A DNA stretch of 64,000 nt, taken from Betaproteobacteria bacterium HGW-Betaproteobacteria-9 (GTDB taxonomy: Bacteria > Pseudomonadota > Gammaproteobacteria > Burkholderiales > Burkholderiaceae_C). Each line of letters starts with the position of its first letter. Within the stretch, counting starts at the first letter, position 1. The stretch spans positions 62,001 to 126,000 of the forward strand of contig PHCC01000021.1 in NCBI GenBank assembly GCA_002842215.1, in the 5' to 3' direction. Shown piece by piece: positions 1 through 8,690 of the stretch. Both the position numbers and the translations under genes were made by a program. The notes below the pieces were generated by a model that was not told the origin of the DNA, did not search any database, and saw only the letters and a list, made by a program, of their open reading frames with translations.

Positions 1-683
1 CTGCCGATCAGGTCCAGGTGCGAGCCCGGTGCGAGCCAGGCGCCGCGCACCAGCGGCTCGGTGGACAGCGTCGCGCAGCTCACGATGTCGGCCTCGCCGC
101 AGGCGGCGGCCAGGTCGGTGCAGGCAAAGGCCGGCAGACCCGCCTCGCGCACCCGCGCGGCCATGGCCTGTGCCTCGGCGGGGCGGCGCGCCCACACCGT
201 CACACGTTCGATCGGGCGCACCGCGCGGTAGGCGGCGGGCAGCAACTGCGCCACCCGGCCCGCGCCCACCACCAGCAGGTGCTTGGCGTCCGTGCGCGCC
301 AGGTAAGACGCCGCCAGCGCCGAAGCCGCCGCCGTGCGGCGCTGCGTGATCTCGTCGCCGTCCACCTGCGCCAGCGGCACACCGGTGCGTGCGTCGAACA
401 GCAGGTAGCTGCTGTGCAGGCCGGGCAGGCCGCGTTTGGCGTTGCCGGGTGCGATGTTGACGATCTTCACGCCGTAGTACTTGCCGGGCAGCCAGGCCGG
501 CATGATCAGCGAGGTCATGCGTCGGCTGGCGAGGTCGCCCGCACCTTCACCGGCCGGGCTGGTGATCTCGTGCACATGGCGGGGTGGCACCTCGCTGCCG
601 CCCGCGAAGCGCTCGCGCAGCGTGGCGATCAGGCGGTCAAAGGGCAGGGCCGCGCGCGTGGTTCTGGAATCAAAGAATTGCAT
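1..683 (-). CDS. Ornithine cyclodeaminase / mu-crystallin family protein (3' end outside window)
   Basis: I translated this directly from the minus strand: the ATG at 683 opens a frame without stops to the window edge, giving the first 227 residues. The product begins MQFFDSRTTR. It holds the family's N-terminal substrate domain (RMTSLIMPAW, then KIVNIAPGN with the likely substrate lysine). A Rossmann motif follows (VVGAGRVAQ), with WARRPAEAQ after it. This family covers ornithine cyclodeaminase, L-alanine dehydrogenase and pyrroline-2-carboxylate or ketimine reductases, NAD(P)-dependent soluble enzymes. The exact substrate cannot be read from sequence. The C-terminal third is missing only because the window ends. 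It is co-oriented with the small membrane gene upstream. Confidence 0.85.
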   Translation of the reverse strand, partial: MQFFDSRTTRAALPFDRLIATLRERFAGGSEVPPRHVHEITSPAGEGAGDLASRRMTSLIMPAWLPGKYYGVKIVNIAPGNAKRGLPGLHSSYLLFDARTGVPLAQVDGDEITQRRTAAASALAASYLARTDAKHLLVVGAGRVAQLLPAAYRAVRPIERVTVWARRPAEAQAMAARVREAGLPAFACTDLAAACGEADIVSCATLSTEPLVRGAWLAPGSHLDLIG

Positions 684-736
684 GCTGCGATGGTAGCGCC
701 CGGCCGTGTCACCCATCGGCGCCCGCGGCGCGCTGG

Positions 737-1129
737 TCAGGCGCGCACGACCCGGCCCGTGTGATGGGCAACGGCCGCCGCCGCCACCCAGAAGCCCAGG
801 CGCAGCGCCAGCGCGCCCACGGTGCGGGGTTCAAAGGCGCCGCCTCCCAGCACATGCACGGCAAACGCCGCCGCCACCAGCGCGGTGGCCAGCGCCAGCG
901 CCGTGGCCAGGTGGCGCGCCCAGGGCTTGCCGAGCCAGAGGCCCAGGCCAGCCGCCACGTAGGCAAAGCCGGCCAGGAAGTTGAACCACAGCACGAAGCC
1001 CACGGCGTTGCCCACCGCCGCACGCGCCGCCGCGTCGCCAAACAGCGCCCGGGCGCCGCTGAAGACGGTGAGGGCCCCGAACACCACGGCCGCGACGGCC
1101 ATCGGTTTGAGCAGGCGGGTCGTGTTCAT
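737..1129 (-). CDS. Small hypothetical integral membrane protein
   Basis: A 130-residue, Ala/Val/Leu-rich protein beginning MNTTRLLKPMAVA. About four hydrophobic stretches are visible (roughly residues 8-26, 42-64, 74-94 and 104-122), with GLGLWLGKPWARH between the second and third. No catalytic motif is seen and I do not recognise the family. It lies 43 nt after the ABC ATPase gene on the same strand, so it may be the last member of that operon, perhaps as an accessory membrane protein. Other frames through this stretch are also open because of the high GC, but the membrane pattern and operon position favour this one. Confidence 0.6.
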   Translation of the reverse strand: MNTTRLLKPMAVAAVVFGALTVFSGARALFGDAAARAAVGNAVGFVLWFNFLAGFAYVAAGLGLWLGKPWARHLATALALATALVAAAFAVHVLGGGAFEPRTVGALALRLGFWVAAAAVAHHTGRVVRA

Positions 1130-1172
1130 GAAGATCTCCGGTGAGCAGCTCTCAACCCGCGGCCGCGGGGGG

Positions 1173-1901
1173 TTATTCCAGCGCCCGGCCTTCGCCGGCT
1201 TCTTCCACCGTCTGGCCGTCGCGGATGTGGTAAATCCGCTTGAAGGTCGGGATGATCTTTTCGTCGTGCGTCACCACGATGATCGCCGTGTGCGCTTGCA
1301 GCGCCATCTGATTGAGGATGCGCATCACGCCCAGCGCGCGTTCGCTGTCCAGCGGCGCGGTGGGCTCGTCGGCCAGGATCACGGGCGGTTTGTTCGCCAG
1401 CGCGCGGGCGATGGACACGCGCTGCTGCTCACCGCCCGAGAGCTGCGAGGGCTCGGCCCTGGCGCGGTGCTGCACGTCCAGAGCGGTCAGCAGTTCCAGC
1501 GCACGCTCGCGCGCCTTCGGATTCGGCAGGCCGGCCAGCATGGGCAGCAGCGCCACGTTGTCGGTCACGTCCAGGAAGGGAATCAGGTACGGCGCCTGGA
1601 ACACGAAGCCGATGCGGTCGCGCCGCAGCGCGCGCAGGTCTTTCACTTTCCAGCCGTTGTCGTAGATCACCTCGTTGCCCAGCGTCATCTTGCCGCTGGT
1701 GGGTTCGATGATCGCGCCCAGGCATTTGAGCAGCGTGCTTTTGCCCGAGCCCGAGGGCCCGACCAGGCCCACCACCTCGCCGGGCGCCACCTGCATGTTC
1801 ACGTGTTTCAGCGCTTCCACGGCCGTGTCGCCGTGGCCGTAGACCTTGCGCAGGCCTTCGATCAGGATGCCGCCTGGGGTGGGGTTGTTCATGGTGTTCA
1901 T
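1173..1901 (-). CDS. ABC transporter ATP-binding protein (MacB/LolD/DevA type)
   Basis: About 242 residues from the ATG at 1901 (a second ATG three codons in, at 1892, is an alternative start). It is a complete ABC ATPase: Walker A GPSGSGKST, Q-loop FVFQAPYL, signature LSGGEQQR, Walker B VILADEPTAPLD and H-loop VVTHD. The usual ADEPTGALD is ADEPTAPLD here. This subfamily powers FtsX-type permeases that move lipids, lipoproteins or drugs with a membrane fusion protein, and the next two upstream genes are exactly those partners. The start codon overlaps the permease stop (ATGA, 1898-1901), implying translational coupling. The cargo is unknown. Confidence 0.93.
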   Translation of the reverse strand: MNTMNNPTPGGILIEGLRKVYGHGDTAVEALKHVNMQVAPGEVVGLVGPSGSGKSTLLKCLGAIIEPTSGKMTLGNEVIYDNGWKVKDLRALRRDRIGFVFQAPYLIPFLDVTDNVALLPMLAGLPNPKARERALELLTALDVQHRARAEPSQLSGGEQQRVSIARALANKPPVILADEPTAPLDSERALGVMRILNQMALQAHTAIIVVTHDEKIIPTFKRIYHIRDGQTVEEAGEGRALE

Positions 1902-3088
1902 CCGATCGCTGCGCCGGGGTCGACCTTGAGCGCCACGCGGATCGCCAGCGTGCTGGCCAGCGCGCAGATGATCAGGGTGACGACCAGGCCGGTCACCGCG
2001 TCGCCCGGCAGCAGCAGCACGTATTTCGGGAACGCCGGCCCCCACACCGTGGCCGCCACCTTGCCCACCGCAAAACCGATCAGGCCCAGGCCCAGCGCCT
2101 GCTGCAGGATCATGCCGGCGATGGTGCGGTCGCGCGTGCCGATGAGCTTCAAGACCGCGATCTCGCGCAGCTTGCCCATGGTAATGGTGTAGATGATGAA
2201 GGCCACGATGGCCGCGCTCACGATGGCCAGGATCACGAGGAACATGCCGATCTGCTTGGCCGAATTCGCGATCAGCTTCACCACCAAAATGTCTTCCATG
2301 CCGTCGCGCGTGTACACGCTCAGGTGCTTCCAGCGCCGTATCGGCTCGGCCACCTGCTCGGGTGTGAAGCCCGGCGCGATCTGCACCAGCACCGCGTTCA
2401 CATTGCGGCTGCTGGTCTGTAGGTTCTGCACCGCGTCCAGCAGGCCGGGGCTGCCCGGGCGGTTGAAGGCCGGGTTGGCGGCGGTGCGCGCGCGGTCGTT
2501 GACGATGGCGTCGTTGTCTTTCAGGAACTGTGTTTCCTGCGCGTCCTTCATCGGCACGAACAGCATCGGGTCGCCGCCCGACGACACCATGCGCCGCGTC
2601 AGCCCCACCACCGTGTAATCGTGGCGGCGGATGCGCACCGTGTCGCCCAGCGCAAAGCCGGTCTTCACATCGGCCACGGCTTCGTAGTGGTTGCGCGTGA
2701 TGTGCCGCCCCGCCACCAGGTAACCCGGCGCGCCGGGCATGCCCGGCTCCATGCCCACCACCATCACGCGGCTGTCCTGGCCGTCTTTCTGCACCTGCAT
2801 CGTCAGGTAGGCCACGTTGGCCGCCGCCGCCACGCCTGGCATGCCGCGCACGCTGCGCACCACGTCGTCCTTGATGCTCGACGACTCGGCGTAGGGTCCC
2901 TGCGTGTCTTTCTGCACCACCCACAGGTCGGCGCGGCTGTTCGTCAGCAGCGCGTGCGCGTCGTCCACCATGCCGCGGTACACGCCCGCCATGGTGAGCG
3001 TCACGCCGATCAGCAGCCCCAGGCCCAGCCCGGTCAGCACGTACTTGCTCCAGCCGTGCAGGATGTCGCGGCCCGCCAGGCTGATCAC
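1898..3088 (-). CDS. FtsX-like ABC transporter permease
   Basis: 396 residues from a GTG start at 3088 that overlaps the upstream HlyD-like stop by four bases. The layout is classic for FtsX/MacB: an N-terminal membrane helix (about residues 17-38, TGLGLGLLIGVTLTMAGV), a large periplasmic domain (about 40-260), then three C-terminal helices (VILAIVSAAIVAFI; LQQALGLGLIGFAVG; VVTLIICALAST). In this family the permease transmits ATP hydrolysis mechanically to the periplasm rather than forming a broad channel. Gene order and overlaps place it in a TetR-fusion protein-permease-ATPase operon. Substrate not determinable. Confidence 0.9.
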   Translation of the reverse strand: MISLAGRDILHGWSKYVLTGLGLGLLIGVTLTMAGVYRGMVDDAHALLTNSRADLWVVQKDTQGPYAESSSIKDDVVRSVRGMPGVAAAANVAYLTMQVQKDGQDSRVMVVGMEPGMPGAPGYLVAGRHITRNHYEAVADVKTGFALGDTVRIRRHDYTVVGLTRRMVSSGGDPMLFVPMKDAQETQFLKDNDAIVNDRARTAANPAFNRPGSPGLLDAVQNLQTSSRNVNAVLVQIAPGFTPEQVAEPIRRWKHLSVYTRDGMEDILVVKLIANSAKQIGMFLVILAIVSAAIVAFIIYTITMGKLREIAVLKLIGTRDRTIAGMILQQALGLGLIGFAVGKVAATVWGPAFPKYVLLLPGDAVTGLVVTLIICALASTLAIRVALKVDPGAAIG

Positions 3089-4281
3089 TTTTTGGCTCCC
3101 GCGGGCAGCAGCTGCTCCACCACCGCGATGCGCGCGCCGGGCTTGAGCGCGCTCTGGCTGTACAGCACCACCGTGTCGCCTTCATCCAGACCGCTGAGGA
3201 CTTGCACCGTGCCGTCCAGCCCCTGCACGCCCAGCGTCACCGGCGCGAATTCGAGAGCGCCGTCCTTCAGCCGCCACACGCCGGTCTGGCCCTCGTTCTG
3301 CACCACCGCCGCGTTGAGCAGCAGCAGGCGCTCGGCCGTGGCCGGCAGCTGCAAAGTCACCTCGGCCATCTCGCCCACCGACACGCCCGCGGGCTGCGCG
3401 TCAAACGCCACCATCGCCAGCCGCTCCTCGGTCACGCTGTCGGCCAGCGGCTCCACGCGCGCCACCTTGCCGGCCAGCGCTTCGCCCGGGCGCGAGCGCA
3501 GCGTGATGCGCGCCGCCAGCCCCGGCGCCAGCCCGGCCGATCGGCCCTGGTCCACGCGCAGCTTCACCCACAGGCTGGCCGGGTCCATCAGCCGCAGCAC
3601 CGCCTGACCCGCCACCACCGTGGTGCCGGCCTCGGCGTCGCGCGCGGTCACCACCGCCGCCGCAGGCGCCACCAGCTTCAGGTTGCCGCGCTGCTGCGCC
3701 AGCGCCGCGCGCTCGGCGCGCAGCCGCGTGATGTCCATCGCGCTGCCGCCCAGGTTGGCCTGCGCCGCCGCCACACCCGCGCTGGCCGAAGCCACCTCCT
3801 GCGTGCGAGCCTCCAGTGCCCCGGCGCTGATGAAGTTCTGGTTCGCCAGGTCCTGGTTGCGTTTCAGGTTCGCCGCCGCCAGCGCGCGTCGCGCCTGCGC
3901 ATCGGTCACCTGTGCGCCCGCCGCCTGCTGCGCACTCTGCGCGCGGGCAAGTGAGGCGTCCAGCGCCGCCAGCCGCTGGTCCAGGTCCACCGGGTCCATC
4001 TCGGCCAGTGGCTGGCCCGGCTGCACCGTCTGGCCCACGTCCACCTGCACGTTCAGCACGCGCCCGGCCACGGTCGGCCCGACCATCCAGCTGCGCTGTG
4101 CCTCCACCTGACCAATGCCGAAGATGGCCGGGCTCACGCTGCCTTTTTTCACCTCGGTCACCTGCACCTTGGTGGGCGCCAGCGGCCCGGTGCGCAGCGC
4201 CACCCAGGCCAGCGCCGCCAGCAGCGCCACGGCCAGGCCGCCCAGCAGCAGCCTGCGCGAGAGTTGGGGGTTCATCTTCAT
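3085..4281 (-). CDS. HlyD/MacA-type periplasmic membrane fusion protein
   Basis: 398 residues from ATG 4281 (second ATG at 4275). One N-terminal membrane anchor is visible (LLLGGLAVALLAALAWVAL). A split lipoyl-like domain follows (GRVLNVQVDVGQTVQPGQPL), then a long Ala/Gln-rich coiled-coil hairpin (about residues 100-210) and beta-barrel segments ending near the C terminus. Such adaptors bridge an inner-membrane permease to an outer-membrane channel in efflux or export systems. No outer-membrane factor gene is adjacent, so it probably borrows one such as a TolC homologue. Its start overlaps the TetR stop (4278-4281) and its stop overlaps the permease start, indicating a coupled operon. Confidence 0.9.
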   Translation of the reverse strand: MKMNPQLSRRLLLGGLAVALLAALAWVALRTGPLAPTKVQVTEVKKGSVSPAIFGIGQVEAQRSWMVGPTVAGRVLNVQVDVGQTVQPGQPLAEMDPVDLDQRLAALDASLARAQSAQQAAGAQVTDAQARRALAAANLKRNQDLANQNFISAGALEARTQEVASASAGVAAAQANLGGSAMDITRLRAERAALAQQRGNLKLVAPAAAVVTARDAEAGTTVVAGQAVLRLMDPASLWVKLRVDQGRSAGLAPGLAARITLRSRPGEALAGKVARVEPLADSVTEERLAMVAFDAQPAGVSVGEMAEVTLQLPATAERLLLLNAAVVQNEGQTGVWRLKDGALEFAPVTLGVQGLDGTVQVLSGLDEGDTVVLYSQSALKPGARIAVVEQLLPAGAKK

Positions 4282-4910
4282 GGGGTCGTCTCCTGGGTGC
4301 GCCGGGCCCGGGTGGGCGGCGCGGCAATGGCTTGTTGAAAAAGGTCGAATACGGCGGGCGCCAGCGCGCGCATCGCGCCCACCTGGCCGCTCAGCAGCGA
4401 CTGCATCACGAGCCCCTGCACCGAGCCGATGAACAGCACCGCCGCCGCCTGCAGGTCGGTGCCCGGCGCCAGCTGCCGCGCCGCCTGCGCCTGCTGCAGC
4501 AGGCCGGCCAGCAGCGTACGGTAGGCCTGCATCAGCCCGCGCACGCGCGCCTTGAGCGGCGTGTCCTCGGGGTGCTGCAGCTCCTGAAAAATCACCCGCG
4601 GCACGCCCGGCTGCTCCACCACGAAATCCACGTGCGCCATGAACACCGCGCGCAGCGCCGCCAGCGGCAAGGTCTGCACGGCCGCCGCCGCATGCAGGCG
4701 GGCCAGCAGGTCCTGGTGCGCGAAGTCGATCACCGCCAGCCAGATCGCTTCCTTGCTCTCGAAATGGCGGAACACCGCGCCCTGCGTGATGCCCACCGCC
4801 TGCGCCAGCGCGCCGGTGGTCACCTCGGCCGGGCTGCGCTCGGCGGCCAGCGCCAGGGCAGCGGCCACCAGTTCGGCCTGGCGGGTGTGGGTGGGTTGTT
4901 TGGTCGGCAT
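4278..4910 (-). CDS. TetR/AcrR family transcriptional regulator
   Basis: 210 residues beginning MPTKQPTHTR. The N-terminal helix-turn-helix is clear: TTGALAQAVGITQGAVFRHF with KEAIW after it, about residues 31-58. The C-terminal ligand and dimer domain is variable, as expected. It is the first gene of the efflux operon and overlaps the membrane fusion gene by four bases, so it probably controls its own operon and perhaps the divergent DMT transporter. An AT-rich palindrome in the short divergent gap (about 4919-4940) is the likely operator. The inducing ligand is unknown. Confidence 0.9.
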   Translation of the reverse strand: MPTKQPTHTRQAELVAAALALAAERSPAEVTTGALAQAVGITQGAVFRHFESKEAIWLAVIDFAHQDLLARLHAAAAVQTLPLAALRAVFMAHVDFVVEQPGVPRVIFQELQHPEDTPLKARVRGLMQAYRTLLAGLLQQAQAARQLAPGTDLQAAAVLFIGSVQGLVMQSLLSGQVGAMRALAPAVFDLFQQAIAAPPTRARRTQETTP

Positions 4911-4918
4911 GGGTCATT

Positions 4919-4940
4919 AATGTAATTGAGTAATTACTTA
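4919..4940. promoter_or_regulatory. Candidate TetR operator: GTAATT-GAGT-AATTAC palindrome
   Basis: A perfect 6-bp inverted repeat with a 4-bp spacer (GTAATT at 4922-4927, AATTAC at 4932-4937) sits in an AT-rich island within very GC-rich DNA. It lies 12 bp upstream of the TetR ATG and about 50 bp upstream of the divergent DMT transporter ATG. Position and symmetry fit autorepression plus control of the neighbour. Binding is inferred only. Confidence 0.6.
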
Positions 4941-4987
4941 TATTCAAGCGAAGAATCCGACGCTGCCCGGCGTCTACCATCCGGGCC

Positions 4988-6049
4988 ATGCCGCACCCCA
5001 ACCCCATCTCCGGGAACCCCGCCCTCCGTGGTGGCCTGCTGGCCCTGCTCGCCGCCACCCTGTTTGGCCTGAGCACGCCGCTCGTCCAGCGCCTTGGTCA
5101 GGGCCTCGGCCCGTTCAGCACCGCCGCGCTGCTCTACGCCGGCGCGGCGCTGGTGGCCCTGTTCCAGCGCCGCGGTGCGGGGGCTGAAGCGCCGCTGCGC
5201 CGCAGCGACGCCCCGCGCCTGCTGGCCATGGTGGCGGCGGGTGCGGTGGTTGGCCCGGTGGCGCTGGCCTGGGGCCTGCAGCGCACCAGCGGCGCCAGCG
5301 CCTCGCTGCTGCTCACGCTCGAAGCCGTGTTCACGGCGGTGCTGGCTTGGCGCTGGTACGGCGAGGCGCTGGACGGGCGGGTCAAGACCGCGGTCGCCCT
5401 GCTGCTGGCCGGTGGCGCGCTGCTGGTGCTGGACCAGGGCCTCTCGGGCCAGGTGCAGCTGCTCGGCCTGCTCGCGGTGGCCCTGGCCACCGTCGCCTGG
5501 GGCGTGGACAACACCCTCTCGCGCGGCGTGGCCGAGCGCGACCCCGGGCAGGTCGTGCTCGCGAAGACCGCGCTGGGCGCCAGCGTCACTGGCGCGCTGT
5601 CGCTGGCCTGGGGTGAGCCGCTACCAGCGCCGCAGGCCGCGCTGGCCCTGCTGGCCGTGGGCGCCACCGGCTACGGGCTCAGCCTGCGTTTCTATTTGCT
5701 CGCGCAGCGCCGCTTTGGCGCCGCGCGCACCGGCTCGGTGTTCGCGTTTGCGCCCTTCGTGGGCGCCCTGGGCGCCTTTGCCCTGGGCGAGCGCTCGGGC
5801 GGCGCGCTCATGCTGCTGGGCGGCCTGCTCATGGCCGCCGGCATCGTGCTGCACCTGGCCGAAAACCACGCCCACGAACACCGCCACGAGGTGCTCGACC
5901 ACGAACACGCCCACAGCCACGACGACGGCCACCACCTGCACAGCCACAACCCCATGCCCGCCGGCCCGCACAGCCACCCGCACCACCACGGCACGCTGCA
6001 GCACAGCCACCCGCACGCGCCAGACGTGCACCACCGGCACCCGCACTGA
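4988..6049 (+). CDS. DMT superfamily (EamA-type) transporter with histidine-rich C-terminal tail
   Basis: 353 residues. The first 290 or so form ten predicted membrane helices in two EamA repeats (for example LLALLAATLFGLSTPLVQRL and SVFAFAPFVGALGAFALGE). From about residue 292 to the end runs a hydrophilic tail with 24 histidines in 62 residues, full of HxH and HSH pairs. Tails of this kind on transporters usually bind zinc, nickel or cobalt. Whether the metal is cargo or a sensor signal here is unknown; most EamA proteins move small metabolites. The gene is divergent from the TetR-led efflux operon and shares its short regulatory gap. Confidence 0.88.
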   Translation: MPHPNPISGNPALRGGLLALLAATLFGLSTPLVQRLGQGLGPFSTAALLYAGAALVALFQRRGAGAEAPLRRSDAPRLLAMVAAGAVVGPVALAWGLQRTSGASASLLLTLEAVFTAVLAWRWYGEALDGRVKTAVALLLAGGALLVLDQGLSGQVQLLGLLAVALATVAWGVDNTLSRGVAERDPGQVVLAKTALGASVTGALSLAWGEPLPAPQAALALLAVGATGYGLSLRFYLLAQRRFGAARTGSVFAFAPFVGALGAFALGERSGGALMLLGGLLMAAGIVLHLAENHAHEHRHEVLDHEHAHSHDDGHHLHSHNPMPAGPHSHPHHHGTLQHSHPHAPDVHHRHPH

Positions 6050-6163
6050 TACGGTTTCGCCTTCAAACGGATAACTGCGTTGGTTCGCCTGGCCGTGCTG
6101 CAGCACCGTCTGCGGCTCCCGCCTTGTTCTACGCTTGAATGCAAAACCGCATGAGCGGGCCGC

Positions 6164-7275
6164 TCAGCGCTTTCGCAGCGCCAGCCCCAACAAGGCCAGG
6201 CCGCTGAACGCGGCCCCGGCATAGAACGTGAACGCTGCGCCCAACTGGTCCCACAGCAGGCCGGCGATGGCGCTGGACAGCAGCAGGGCACCATGGTCGC
6301 CAGCAGGCCCTGCGTCATGCCCATGTGCAGGCCCCACAGCGCCACACCGGCCAGCAGCGTGGTCCAGTGCGCGTTGGCCGCCAGCACCAGGTCGGCAGCG
6401 ATCAGCACCGCCAGGCCCAGCGCGAGCAGCGTGCGGTGGTCCATGCGGTCGGACAAGCGGCCAAAGGGGTAGGCCGACGCCGCGTACACCCCGTTCATCG
6501 CCACCATCACCAGCGGCACCAGGGCCAGCGGCACCCCGCTCTGCTCGGCGCGCAGCACCAGAAAGGCTTCGCTGAAGCGCGCCAGCGTGAACACCGCGCC
6601 CAGGCCCACCACCCACCAGTAGGTGCTGCCCAGGCGGCGCAGGTTGTCGTGCCGGATCGGGTTGCTGCGCCGCAGGCCAGTCGGCCGGTCGGGTTCGCGC
6701 ACGCCCGCCATCAGCAGCCCCACCGCCAGCAGGCCAGGCACCACCGCCACCCAGAACACCGCCCGGAAGTCGTTGGCCCAGAGCAGCATCAGGCCCACCG
6801 CCAGCAGCGGGCCAACGAAGGCGCCCACCGTGTCGAGCGACTGGCGCAGACCGAAGGCCGCTCCGCGCATCTCGGGCGGCGCGATGTCGGCCACCAGCGC
6901 GTCGCGCGGCGCACCGCGCACGCCCTTGCCCACGCGGTCGAGCAGGCGCGCCGCCAGCACGGTGCCGATGCCCGGCGCCAGCGCGAACAGCGGCTTGGTC
7001 AGCGCGCCCAGGGCGTAGCCGAACACGGCCAGCCCCTTGCGCTTCCCCCACCAGTCGCTCAGCACACCCGAGAACACTTTGACGATCAGCGCCGTGGCCT
7101 CGGCCAGCCCCTCGATCAGGCCGACCACCAGCGCGCTCGCGCCCAGCGTGCCCACCATGAACAGCGGCAACAGGCTGTGCACCATCTCGGACGAAATGTC
7201 CATCAGCAGGCTCACGAAGCCCAGCACCCAGATGGCGGTGGGCAGACGGGGTGCGGGAACACGGGGCTTGTTCAT
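6164..7275 (-). pseudogene. MFS transporter gene broken by a short internal deletion and frameshift
   Basis: From ATG 7275 the frame encodes an MFS protein beginning MNKPRVPAPR, with WVLGFVSLLMDISSEMVH, loop 2-3 motif GVLSDWWGKRKG and RVGKGVRGAPRDAL. It reaches MTQGLLATMV near 6290, then continues into unrelated Cys/Pro/Ser residues. The true C terminus (SSAIAGLLWDQLGAAFTFYA through LRKR, stop 6164) lies in another frame. Compared with the family, the loop and helix start between these parts (roughly 20-25 residues) are missing, so the lesion is an out-of-frame deletion, not a single-base slip. Closest family: MFS proteins of unknown substrate found in many proteobacteria. It may be a true pseudogene or an assembly error. 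Confidence 0.75.
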
Positions 7276-7472
7276 GGTAGATGAGACCGGACGGTCGGTT
7301 GGCGCGGGGCAGGAACGCAAGCACGCCCTTCGCCGCCAAGATCATGCCAGCGGCATCCCCGGTCGGGGGGGCGAAGCCGCCGCACCCGCCGCATCGGTCC
7401 AGCGTACCGCCCCACCGGGTTTGACGCCGAGCCGTGCAGGCTCTAAATTCAGCGCCGTATTTGGAGCCGGAA

Positions 7473-7724
7473 ATGGAATCCGTCCACGCCAGTCTTTCCG
7501 TGAGCATGTCCGAGTTCAAGAAGAACCCGGCCGCCGTGCTGCGCGAGTCGCACAACCGCCCTGTGGCCGTGCTCAACCACAACCGCCCTGCCTTCTACAT
7601 GGTCGAGCCGCCGTTGTTCGAAGCCATGATGGAAGCGCTCGCCGACAACGATCGCTATCGCCAGGCTGCGGCCCGCCTCGCGAACCCGTCGCGCGCGGTC
7701 GAGGTGCCTCTTGACCCGCTCTGA
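7473..7724 (+). CDS. Phd/YefM family antitoxin, no adjacent toxin
   Basis: 83 residues from ATG 7473, preceded by GGAG at 7463-7466; a longer frame from 7434 has no such ribosome site. The sequence shows the Phd/YefM signature: MSEFKKNPAAVLRES, then a short strand (PVAVLNHNRPAFYMV) and helices (PLFEAMMEALADNDRY). These proteins form DNA-binding dimers that repress their operon and neutralise a RelE, Doc or YoeB-type toxin with their C-terminal tail. The following overlapping gene encodes a TonB-like protein, and no small toxin frame is evident on either side. It may be a toxin-less remnant or a domesticated repressor. Confidence 0.82.
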   Translation: MESVHASLSVSMSEFKKNPAAVLRESHNRPVAVLNHNRPAFYMVEPPLFEAMMEALADNDRYRQAAARLANPSRAVEVPLDPL

Positions 7725-8580
7725 GGGCCCACCCGCCCACCCGCACGAGCACCGCCGCTGGGCCGTGGGCTTGTCGGTGGCGCTGCATCTCGCCGCCGTG
7801 GGGCTGATCATCCAGGCCTCCAACCAGACCTTGCGCGATCGCGCGCCGCCCAAGGAGGCGGTCGTCTTCCTGGCAGACATCCAACCCGCCGAGCCGCCCC
7901 CTGCGCCGCCGGTCAGCACCCCGCCCCCGGCGCCCCTCCTCAAGCCCGATCGGCTCACGCCCCGCGAGCTCGAGCCCGCCGCCGCGCCCCCGCCCGGACG
8001 GGCCTTCATGGACGCGCCGCCGGCCCCCACGGCCGAGGAATGGGCCCTGGCCGCCACCTACACCCTCAAGAACAGCAAGCGCTACCGCCACAACTGGGGG
8101 CAACAGGTCCGCAGCCAGATGGGCACCGCCCACGAAGGCCCCGAGCAAGGCATCGTGCGCTTCCGCATCGAGATCGCACCCAGCGGAACCCTGGCCCGGC
8201 TCGACACCCTGTGGACCACCTCCGCAGAGATCGAACAACGCGCCCGCACCGCCATCGGGCAGATGCCGCCGTTGCCGCCCACGCCCAATGGCAACCCCCT
8301 GATTTTTGAAAAGACCATCGTCTTCAACGCCTGGACCGCAGAGTCGCCGCCGCTCTACAAGAACGACTGCCTGCCCGACCCGCCGCCGCGCGGCAACCGC
8401 TTCGTGTGGGACGGCCGCTCGCCGCAGGGCCCGCCAGCGGACGAGCCCGAGCCTGAAAAGCTGGGCCCCCAGGCCCTGGCCGACTGCCTCAAGCAGCTGC
8501 CCCAGGACAGCATCGAAGCCGAAGCCGCCGACGACCAGCGCCAGCAGGAGCAATGGGGGTCGCAAAAACTGGGGCGCTGA
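7711..8580 (+). CDS. TonB-like energy transducer protein
   Basis: 289 residues from a TTG codon at 7711 that overlaps the antitoxin stop by 14 nt; no good in-frame ATG exists nearby, and the TTG keeps the whole N-terminal anchor. Visible parts: one signal-anchor helix (WAVGLSVALHLAAVGLII), a proline-rich spacer (about residues 53-110) and a C-terminal domain resembling TonB (GIVRFRIEIAPSGTLARLDT, then ARTAIGQMPPLPPTPNG). TonB proteins carry proton-motive energy from ExbB/ExbD to outer-membrane receptors. No exbBD or receptor gene is nearby. The acidic Gln-rich tail after the TonB-like domain is unusual. Start codon uncertain. Confidence 0.72.
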   Translation: MTRSEGPPAHPHEHRRWAVGLSVALHLAAVGLIIQASNQTLRDRAPPKEAVVFLADIQPAEPPPAPPVSTPPPAPLLKPDRLTPRELEPAAAPPPGRAFMDAPPAPTAEEWALAATYTLKNSKRYRHNWGQQVRSQMGTAHEGPEQGIVRFRIEIAPSGTLARLDTLWTTSAEIEQRARTAIGQMPPLPPTPNGNPLIFEKTIVFNAWTAESPPLYKNDCLPDPPPRGNRFVWDGRSPQGPPADEPEPEKLGPQALADCLKQLPQDSIEAEAADDQRQQEQWGSQKLGR

Positions 8581-8690
8581 GGGCGCTTCTGTCATCCAGC
8601 GCTGTCACCGCTGCCGAAGCCGACGACGCCAATGACCAGGCAGAAGCACTCGCCGACGCCGGGTGCTGACCAACGCTCCCTTGAACCGGC

